NCBI GenBank assembly: GCA_004558025.1
Contig: SFEG01000030.1
Coordinates: forward strand, 1 to 14,116
Direction of reading: 5' to 3'
DNA from: Clostridiales bacterium
GTDB taxonomy: Bacteria; Bacillota; Clostridia; Oscillospirales; Oscillospiraceae
DNA: 14,116 nt
The notes below the pieces were generated by a model. It made no database searches. It worked only from the letters and a program-made list of their open reading frames with translations, and was not told where the DNA came from. Below are positions 1-5,027 of the stretch, one piece after another (position 1 is the stretch's first letter; each line of letters begins with the position of its first letter). Both the position numbers and the translations under genes were made by a program.

Positions 1-127
1 AAGAAATTAATTTAAGCTTTTCTTTTCGAAAAACTTGAACCCTTTTCCGGTGCTTATTTTGCATAAGCTGTTCTTACATTATCTAATTTTCAAGGTACAA
101 TTCGCGCCGCCGCTTTCAGCGGACAGC
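1..127 (-). promoter_or_regulatory. rRNA operon leader (pre-16S/23S type) with BoxA-like motif; rRNA gene lies beyond left edge
   Basis: Read on the minus strand, this stretch lies downstream of two strong tandem promoters and contains GTACCTTGAAAAT at 98-86. This matches the BoxA-like antitermination motif of Clostridia and Bacillus rRNA leaders (GTNCTTTGAAAA type). A small hairpin, GCTTAT/ATAAGC, sits at 52-68, and the sequence then becomes AT-rich towards the edge. Taken together it looks like the transcribed leader of an rRNA operon whose first gene (probably 16S, possibly 23S) starts just outside the window. No mature rRNA sequence is visible inside the window, so the operon itself is inferred. 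Confidence 0.62.
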
Positions 128-133
128 TTATTT

Positions 134-162
134 ACTTTACCACGAAGGTTCGTATTTGTCAA
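134..162 (-). promoter_or_regulatory. Sigma-A promoter P2, minus strand (rRNA-type tandem promoter)
   Basis: On the minus strand there is a perfect -35 TTGACA (162-157), a 17-base spacer (156-140) and a -10 TAAAGT (139-134). An A/T-tract region lies just upstream (163-195), as in UP elements. It points away from gerAA into the BoxA-containing leader, and start of transcription would be near 127. Confidence 0.75.
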
Positions 163-240
163 GAGGTCTTTTCAAACTTTTTTGAAGTTTTTTATTTCGC
201 TCTCGCATCGATGCGGCGTTTTCTCTCGAGGCGCTTGCTT

Positions 241-269
241 AGAATACCACCGACGACACAGTTTGTCAA
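241..269 (-). promoter_or_regulatory. Sigma-A promoter P1, minus strand (rRNA-type tandem promoter)
   Basis: On the minus strand there is TTGACA (269-264), a 17-base spacer and TATTCT (246-241), preceded by an AT-rich UP-like region at 270-310. Both tandem promoters share the pattern TTGACAAA...CG(T/G)GGTA around the spacer, typical of the near-identical P1/P2 pairs of rRNA operons. The upstream region is shared with the divergent gerAA gene, whose start lies only about 85 bases from this -35 box. Confidence 0.75.
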
Positions 270-354
270 CACTTTTTCGACTATTTTCACAACAAATTTT
301 TAAGATTTTCCGCCTACACTAAATATTGTGCCTAATGCCGCGCATAATAACAAT

Positions 355-1875
355 ATGGCTGATTTTAAGAACCTGTTCCGCCGCGAAAAATGCGGCGATG
401 AGCCCCACGCACGGCGCGAGCCCGCGTACAGGGGCACGATAAGCGCAAAAACGCTCAATGACATATTCGACGGCTGCTCGGACTTTCAGTCGCGAGATAT
501 ACGCCCGGGTCTCAGCGGCGATAAGACGCTTTTTGTCTGCTGGCTCGACGGCGTTGCCTCGGGCGACGACATTTCAAAGGACGTGCTGCGGCCCCTGACC
601 GAGATTCTTCGCGCGGGAGTCGCACTTTCTCCGCAGAGGCTTCTCGACGGCGCGGTGTACAGCTCGCAGGCGACGCTGCGCACGACGCTCGACGATATAG
701 TCGGCGATATAACGCAGGGCTGCTGCGCTGTCGTTTTCGAGGACGAAAGGTGCGCCGTGTGCTTTGAAAACCGCAGCGCGCAGATCCAGCGCGGCATCAG
801 CGAGCCGACGCTTGAGAAATCCCTCAAAGGCGGCAAGGACAGCTTCACCGAGACCCTGCGCACCGACACCGCCCTCGTGCGAAAGCGCATCGCAAACCCC
901 GCGCTGAAGATCAAAAGCACTCTTCTCGGCCGCAAGAGCCTGACAAAGGCGGCGATACTCTACGTCGACGGCGTGGCCGACCCCGCGGTCGTCTCCGAGC
1001 TCGAAAGGCGTATTAATAATATAAATGTAGACGGCGCCCTCTCGACCGGCATCATCGAGGAGTACGTCACCGACCGGCCGCGCTCTGTTTTTCCGCAGGT
1101 GCTGCACACCGAGCGCCCCGACCGCTTCGCGCGGCAGCTTTTAAACGGGCGCGTCGGGCTTATCATCGACGGCATACCGATCGCCTTTCTCGTGCCGGTC
1201 TCGTTTCCCGAATTTCTGCGCGTTCCGCAGGAGGAGAGCCAGAACTGCATCGTGTCCTCTGCTCTGAGCATCATCCGCTGGGCGGCGGTGCTTTTGGCGC
1301 TGGCGCTCCCGGCGTTTTACACGGCCATCGCCATGTACCATCAGGAGATGATCCCGACGCAGCTGCTGCTTTCGGTCATCTCCTCCAAGCAGGACGTACC
1401 GTTTTCGACGGCGCTGGAGCTTATCGGAATGCTCATTGCCTTCGAGCTTTTGCAGGAGGCCGGACTGCGTCTGCCCGATCCCATCGGCGACACGGTGAGC
1501 ATCATAGGCGCACTCATCGTCGGCCAGTCGGCGGTCGAGGCGAAGGTCATATCGCCTATCGCCGTCATCGTCGTCGCGACGGCGGGCATCGCGGGCTACG
1601 CCCAGCCGAGTCAGGATCTCGGCGCGGCGCTTCGGATAAGCCGCTTTGCGCTGGTGCTCGCGGCGATAGCCGCGGGGCTGTACGGCGTTGTTATATCGCT
1701 GTGCTTTTTCGTTTGGTATCTGTGCACGATCGACTCCTTCGGCCGCAACTACACAGCGCCCTGGTCGGGCGGCAGACGCCGCAACCTCGCGCGCACCTTC
1801 CTGCGCCTTCCGCTGCCGGAGGAGAAAATGCGCGAGCCGGAGCTGAACACTCCCGACAGGAGGAAGCAGGCATGA
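355..1875 (+). CDS. gerAA: Spore germination receptor subunit A (GerAA/GerBA/GerKA family)
   Basis: This is the GerA-type germinant receptor A subunit, an inner spore membrane protein that works with the B and C subunits to trigger germination in response to small molecules. From the ATG at 355 it is 506 residues, normal for the family. The N-terminal soluble half (about 25-285) contains KSLKGGKDSFTETLRT and then RIANPALKIKSTLLGR with ILYVDGVADP, matching the family's GPxxxFxExLxxNixLIRxRi and LyieGi blocks. The C-terminal half has about five membrane segments (about 305-465), including PFSTALELIGMLIAFELLQE and DPIGDTVSIIGALIVGQ, and ends in a basic tail. An in-frame GTG at 328 would add nine residues. 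Neither start has a convincing Shine-Dalgarno sequence, so the start is uncertain. The stop overlaps the gerAC start (ATGA), implying translational coupling. Confidence 0.93.
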   Translation: MADFKNLFRREKCGDEPHARREPAYRGTISAKTLNDIFDGCSDFQSRDIRPGLSGDKTLFVCWLDGVASGDDISKDVLRPLTEILRAGVALSPQRLLDGAVYSSQATLRTTLDDIVGDITQGCCAVVFEDERCAVCFENRSAQIQRGISEPTLEKSLKGGKDSFTETLRTDTALVRKRIANPALKIKSTLLGRKSLTKAAILYVDGVADPAVVSELERRINNINVDGALSTGIIEEYVTDRPRSVFPQVLHTERPDRFARQLLNGRVGLIIDGIPIAFLVPVSFPEFLRVPQEESQNCIVSSALSIIRWAAVLLALALPAFYTAIAMYHQEMIPTQLLLSVISSKQDVPFSTALELIGMLIAFELLQEAGLRLPDPIGDTVSIIGALIVGQSAVEAKVISPIAVIVVATAGIAGYAQPSQDLGAALRISRFALVLAAIAAGLYGVVISLCFFVWYLCTIDSFGRNYTAPWSGGRRRNLARTFLRLPLPEEKMREPELNTPDRRKQA

Positions 1876-2999
1876 AAAAATTCATCGCCGCCCTGTGCGC
1901 TCTGAGCCTTATGCTCACGGCCTCGGGCTGCTCGGGCGGCAGCATATATTCAAACTACCGCGACATTGCCGAGCTTCTGGTCATTCAGACGCTGGGCTTT
2001 GACCTCTCGGATGCCGGGGTGCGGCTTTCCGTCTCTGCCGAGGGCAGCACCGGCGCGGGCAAGGACAACGAGGGCAAGACCCCCGTGCGTCTGAGCGTCG
2101 ACGCGCAGTCCATGACCGAGGCTCAGGATGCCCTGCAGCACTACAGCGGCGGACTTCGGCTGTTTTTCGGCCACACGGCCTACATCGTCCTCGGCGAGAA
2201 CGTGCTCAATACCGACACCGCGCAGTTTTTCGACTGCATCGAGCGCGACGCGGCCTTTCGTCTGTGCATTCCCGTTTTCGCCGCCTCCGGCAGCGCGAGC
2301 GAGCTCGTCATGGGCGCGGGCGCGGATGAGCACGACGCGACGCGCCTTATGCGCGCCGTGACGGAAAACCTCCGCCTGCGCGGTGATGCGCACATCTTCA
2401 CCGCCGCCGAGATCGTTTCGGCGCTCGATTCAAACGGCGCGGCGCTCATCTGCGCCGTGAAGGCCGTTCCGGCAGACACCATCGACCCCGATGCCGCCGA
2501 GGGCGAGATGGCCATCGTGCCCGACGGCTATACTATTATAAATAATAATAAGGCCGCAGGGCACATCCCGATGGAGCTTGCCCGCGGCGTGAGCCTCATC
2601 CTCAACGAGGCCGGTTCCTTGCCTGTCGTCGTCGGGAACGCGACGCTTCAGATCGACCGCAGCTCCTGCGAGCTCGAGCCCGTTTTCGGCGACGGGCTCG
2701 AAGGTGTTGCCATCAATATTAATATAAGCGCCTCCCTCGCCGAGGCGCGCGGCGATTTTGACCCAGGCGAGCTCACGCGCGAGTTTGAAGCCGAGGCTCG
2801 CAGCTGGGTCGAGGACGTGCTTGAGCTGCAAAAAAGCTCCGCCTGCGATTTTCTGCATCTGGGCAGCGCCCTCGAGATCCGGCACCCGCAGCGTCTGCGC
2901 GGCGCGTCCGAAAACTTCGCCCTCATCTCCCCCGGCCTCGACTTCACCGTCCGAGTCACCGCCGACCTCGACCGCAGCTTTCACCTCGATCTTTTTTAG
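1872..2999 (+). CDS. gerAC: Spore germination receptor lipoprotein subunit C (Ger(x)C family)
   Basis: This is the C subunit of the germinant receptor, an outer-leaflet lipoprotein of the inner spore membrane. The start at 1872 overlaps the gerAA stop and has an AGGAGG at 1858-1863, eight bases upstream. The 375-residue product begins MKKFIAALCALSLMLTASGC, a lipoprotein signal peptide with lipobox TASGC and the acylated cysteine at residue 20. It continues with the family's IAELLVIQTLGFDLS strand, the region GGLRLFFGHTAYIVLGENV (FxGHxxxiiiGE pattern) and the FDCIERDAAFRLCIPVF block (RD..FR pattern). A longer in-frame reading upstream lies inside gerAA and is not used. The stop codon TAG sits inside the terminal TTTTTAGAGGCG of a repeat element, so the last residues may have been altered by its insertion. 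Two short AT-rich runs (2529-2551, 2711-2728) contrast with the GC-rich codons around them. Confidence 0.92.
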   Translation: MKKFIAALCALSLMLTASGCSGGSIYSNYRDIAELLVIQTLGFDLSDAGVRLSVSAEGSTGAGKDNEGKTPVRLSVDAQSMTEAQDALQHYSGGLRLFFGHTAYIVLGENVLNTDTAQFFDCIERDAAFRLCIPVFAASGSASELVMGAGADEHDATRLMRAVTENLRLRGDAHIFTAAEIVSALDSNGAALICAVKAVPADTIDPDAAEGEMAIVPDGYTIINNNKAAGHIPMELARGVSLILNEAGSLPVVVGNATLQIDRSSCELEPVFGDGLEGVAININISASLAEARGDFDPGELTREFEAEARSWVEDVLELQKSSACDFLHLGSALEIRHPQRLRGASENFALISPGLDFTVRVTADLDRSFHLDLF

Positions 3000-3263
3000 A
3001 GGCGCACGGACGCACCTACGGATACGGTAATTGCGGTCGCCCGGTGTCGCACCACCTGCTGACGAAACCGTGAAACTGTCGCCTCCCGTAGGTGCTGTGC
3101 AAATTACGTCGGCCCGATGTCGAGGCTGCGGAGGAAACCGTAAAACTGCCGCACCCTTGTAGGGAACAGGCTTGCCTGTTCCGATTGTAATGTTTTTCTC
3201 CGTAGTTTCCGGTCGGGATATCGCAATAAATGTATAGGAAAGGAGTTAATGCGCCATTGAAAA
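2993..3263 (+). repeat. Palindromic intergenic element, copy 1 (compound)
   Basis: The left end TTTTTAGAGGCG (2993-3004) is followed by GACGCACCTACGGATACG and CCCGGTGTCG. The right end is GCAATAAATGTATAGG, then TTAATGCGCCATTGAAAA, which is the reverse complement of the left arm with mismatches. This copy is longer than the others because it carries a second, partial left arm (about 3103-3155: GTCGGCCCGATGTCGAGGCTGC, with GGAAACCG) and a small nested hairpin. It fills the whole gerAC-gerAB gap. It starts in the gerAC stop codon and its right end carries the AAAGGAG upstream of gerAB. Confidence 0.85.
3163..3182. repeat. Nested short palindrome inside element copy 1
   Basis: This is a perfect inverted repeat GGAACAGGC / GCCTGTTCC with a two-base TT loop. 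It resembles a short palindrome common in Firmicute intergenic regions (from memory, not searched). No T-tract follows, so it is not a good intrinsic terminator. It interrupts the similarity of this copy to the other elements and is probably a secondary insertion. Confidence 0.6.
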
Positions 3264-4390
3264 GCTATGACAGGAGGCAGCTGAAGGCGATGTGCTTTGT
3301 CGCATCGCTCGCGCCGGTTACGCGGCTGCTGCCGAAGGCGACGGCTCAGCTTGCCGGGAGCGCGAGCTGGCTTGCGCCGCTGTGCGCGCTGCCGCCGCTG
3401 CTGCTGTTTCTTCTCGTGCTGACGGCTCTTATGAAAATGCGCCGCGAGGGCGAGGGGCTCGGCGAGGTCATAATGCGCCGCGCCGGACGCAGGGCGGGCA
3501 GCGTCGGCCTCGGCCTGATCGCCGCGTTCCAGCTCTTTTCCGCGGGCTTTATCCTGCGCACGGGCGCGCATCGACTTATTTCGACAATTTATCCCTCCGC
3601 GGGGCAGTGGTTTTTCATGGCGACGATGCTGCTCATGGGCACGCTGGCCGCGCTCGGGCCGGTGAAGGCGCTGCCGCGCGCCGCACGCGTGTTCGCGCCG
3701 GTGCTCCTGGCGGTAATGCTGCTCGCGCTCGTGCTGTCTCTCGACTCGGTCGATGCACGAAACCTCCTGCCGTTCACAAAAACGAGCCCCGGCGAGCTTT
3801 TCCTCTCGAGTCTCGCGGTCGTCGAGATATACGGCGGCGTGCTGTACTGCGCGGCGCTCATCGAAGACCGCGCGCCGCTTCATGGGCGGCGCTTTTCCTC
3901 GCACGCGGGCTGGCTCGCGCTCATCTGCGCACTGCTGACATTTTTCTGCGCGGTCATCATCGGCTGCTACGGAGCACAGCTCGTTGCGCGCTTTTCCCAC
4001 CCGTTTTTCTCGACCGTGCGCGACGTGACGCTCATGAAGACCATCGAGCGCATCGAGGCGCTTGTCGCAACGCTGTGGGTGCTGTCCGACTTCGTCATTT
4101 TTTCGCTGCTTTTATGCTGCGCATCGCACATATTGCGCCTCATTTTCGGCTTTAAGCCGGAAAAAACGGACGCGCGCATGCTCGACATGTCAAACGGCCG
4201 CGTGCTCATTGTCATCTGCGCGGCTCTCGCCGCCGTCGTCGCGGCGCTCATCCCATCAAACGAGGAGACCATGCGCGGCATATCCCAGATGATCGTTCCC
4301 TGCGCGAGTCTCGCGATACTTTTCGTCATTCTTCCGGCACTGCTGCTCATCTCAAAGCTCCGTTGGCCGCGCGGCGGCGAAAAAATTTGA
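3257..4390 (+). CDS. gerAB: Spore germination receptor permease-like subunit B (GerAB/GerBB family)
   Basis: This is the B subunit of the germinant receptor, an integral membrane protein of the APC transporter superfamily that binds the germinant. The sequence has about ten hydrophobic segments and opens with the typical family start (RRQLKAMCFVASLAPVTRLLP, then SWLAPLCALPPLLLFLLVL). The proposed start is TTG at 3257, giving MKSYDRRQLKAM and 377 residues. An AAAGGAG lies at 3239-3245, 11 bases upstream. The alternatives are ATG 3230 (nine extra residues coded by the repeat, no Shine-Dalgarno) and ATG 3290 (AGGAGG at 3272-3277, but it would cut into the conserved first helix). The gene follows gerAC after a 257-base gap filled by repeat copy 1. 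The order A-C-B differs from the common A-B-C. The stop TGA (4388-4390) overlaps the -35 box of the next gene. Confidence 0.9.
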   Translation: MKSYDRRQLKAMCFVASLAPVTRLLPKATAQLAGSASWLAPLCALPPLLLFLLVLTALMKMRREGEGLGEVIMRRAGRRAGSVGLGLIAAFQLFSAGFILRTGAHRLISTIYPSAGQWFFMATMLLMGTLAALGPVKALPRAARVFAPVLLAVMLLALVLSLDSVDARNLLPFTKTSPGELFLSSLAVVEIYGGVLYCAALIEDRAPLHGRRFSSHAGWLALICALLTFFCAVIIGCYGAQLVARFSHPFFSTVRDVTLMKTIERIEALVATLWVLSDFVIFSLLLCCASHILRLIFGFKPEKTDARMLDMSNGRVLIVICAALAAVVAALIPSNEETMRGISQMIVPCASLAILFVILPALLLISKLRWPRGGEKI

Positions 4391-4415
4391 TCTATGCTGA
4401 ATTTTGTTCTATATT
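4387..4415 (+). promoter_or_regulatory. Putative sigma-A promoter of the XRE-family gene
   Basis: TTGATC (4387-4392), a 17-base spacer and TATATT (4410-4415) lie in an AT-rich patch that starts exactly at the end of gerAB. Start of transcription would be near 4422, inside the dyad described next, so a regulator binding there could block it. Confidence 0.55.
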
Positions 4416-4416
4416 A

Positions 4417-4476
4417 GTGCAAAATGTCGACGTTTTTCGATTACAATCGACTTATCGACAGAGCGAAATTTTGCAC
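4417..4476. promoter_or_regulatory. Nested inverted repeats upstream of XRE-family gene, candidate operator
   Basis: Three dyads are nested around about 4443-4446. The outer is GTGCAAAAT (4417-4425) with ATTTTGCAC (4468-4476), nine perfect pairs. The middle is TGTCGA (4425-4430) with TCGACA (4455-4460). The inner is TCGATT-AC-AATCGA (4437-4450). The array lies between the -10 box and the Shine-Dalgarno of the XRE gene. This is where an autoregulatory operator would be expected. It could equally fold as a structured 5' leader. Confidence 0.5.
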
Positions 4477-4500
4477 CGATACGGAACAGGAGGAACGCTT

Positions 4501-4725
4501 ATGAACAAGGCGTACGCAAACAGAGTGGGAACGCATTTATCCTGGCTGCGCAAGCAGAAAAAGCTCACGCAGGAGCAGCTCGCGGCGCGCATGCAGCTGC
4601 TCGGCTGCGACATTACGCGCTCGGCGATCGCAAAGATCGAGGTCGGCCAGCGCATGCTCTGCCCCGACGAGATCAAGGCTCTCCGCTCGGCCCTCGCCGT
4701 AAGCTACGACGACATACTTTTATAG
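4501..4725 (+). CDS. Small XRE/Cro-C1-type helix-turn-helix transcriptional regulator
   Basis: The product has 74 residues and is almost entirely one helix-turn-helix domain (about 8-70). RVGTHLSWLRKQKKLTQEQLAARM is helix 1-2, LLGCDITRSAIAKIEVGQR contains the recognition helix, and ALRSALAVSYDDILL is the last helix. The ATG at 4501 has AGGAGG at 4488-4493, seven bases upstream. The frame is open further upstream (to 4363) but that part overlaps gerAB and has no sensible start. It has its own promoter and a palindromic candidate operator, so it is probably autoregulated. No partner effector domain is present. Its targets are unknown, and a link to the ger operon is only positional. The stop TAG lies inside the left end of repeat copy 2. 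Confidence 0.85.
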   Translation: MNKAYANRVGTHLSWLRKQKKLTQEQLAARMQLLGCDITRSAIAKIEVGQRMLCPDEIKALRSALAVSYDDILL

Positions 4726-4901
4726 GCGAATTGACGCACCTACCTATACGTTTATTGCGGCAGCCCGGTGTCGAAGGTGCAGGCAAAACCGTAGGGCTTC
4801 GCTTCCCGCAGGTGCGGCACAAATTTCTACGGTTTTTCCGCACATTCCGGTCGTGAAACCGCAAAAACCGTATCGGTAAAATGTAAAAACGCCACTAAAA
4901 A
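4718..4901 (+). repeat. Palindromic intergenic element, copy 2
   Basis: The left end CTTTTATAGGCG is followed by TTGACGCACCTACCTATACG, TTTATTGCGG and CCCGGTGTCGAAGGTGC. The right end is CCGTATCGGTAAAATG, then CGCCACTAAAAA. Inner arms also pair (GGTGCAGGCAAAACCGTAG with CTACGGTTTTTCCGCACATTCC). It begins within the last codons of the XRE gene, and its right terminal A-run merges with the stem of the following terminator. Confidence 0.85.
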
Positions 4902-4933
4902 GAGAGTGCAGGCCTAATCTGCACTCTCTTTTT
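4897..4933. terminator. Bidirectional intrinsic terminator between the XRE gene and mfd
   Basis: A perfect 15-pair stem is formed by AAAAAGAGAGTGCAG (4897-4911) and CTGCACTCTCTTTTT (4919-4933), with a seven-base loop. The A-run on one side and T-run on the other make it a rho-independent terminator on both strands, as expected between convergent genes. Confidence 0.9.
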
Positions 4934-4944
4934 CATTCAAATCC

Positions 4945-4992
4945 GTGCGCAAAGCGCACACATTCGGCTATCGGCTATTGGCTATCCACTAT
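4945..4992 (+). repeat. Hairpin plus heptamer tandem repeat, copy A
   Basis: The hairpin GTGCGC-AAA-GCGCAC (4945-4959) is followed by ACATT and four heptamers: CGGCTAT, CGGCTAT, TGGCTAT, CCACTAT (4965-4992). The same architecture occurs in reverse orientation on the other side of mfd (8590-8645). It lies directly beyond the mfd stop codon. Confidence 0.8.
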
Positions 4993-5027
4993 TTCGGATC
5001 AGCCGTCTGCGGCGGCTGATCCGAAAT
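4991..5027. repeat. Long perfect hairpin overlapping the end of mfd
   Basis: ATTTCGGATCAGCCG (4991-5005) pairs perfectly over 15 bases with CGGCTGATCCGAAAT (5013-5027), with a seven-base loop. It spans the mfd stop codon and its last eight or so sense codons. It has no T-tract on the mfd side, so it is more likely a 3' stabilising or attenuating structure, or the other half of the adjacent heptamer repeat, than a simple terminator. Confidence 0.8.

Noticed and set aside
35..322. Open frame of 95 codons on the plus strand
   Set aside because: It lies across the minus-strand promoters and leader, has no ribosome binding site and no recognisable domain.
300..327. Sigma-G-like -10 (TACACTA at about 315-321) for gerAA
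   Set aside because: Only five of seven positions fit and no -35 match lies at the right distance, so it cannot be supported.
3104..4000. 298-codon open frame on the minus strand
   Set aside because: It is antisense to gerAB, highly enriched in Arg/Gln/Glu as expected for a GC-rich shadow frame.
4404..4856. 150-codon plus-strand frame across the XRE gene and copy 2
   Set aside because: Its first half is out of frame with the clear helix-turn-helix protein and the rest is repeat translation.
4965..4992. Heptamer tandems as a possible CRISPR-like array
   Set aside because: The units are seven bases, directly adjacent and without unique spacers.
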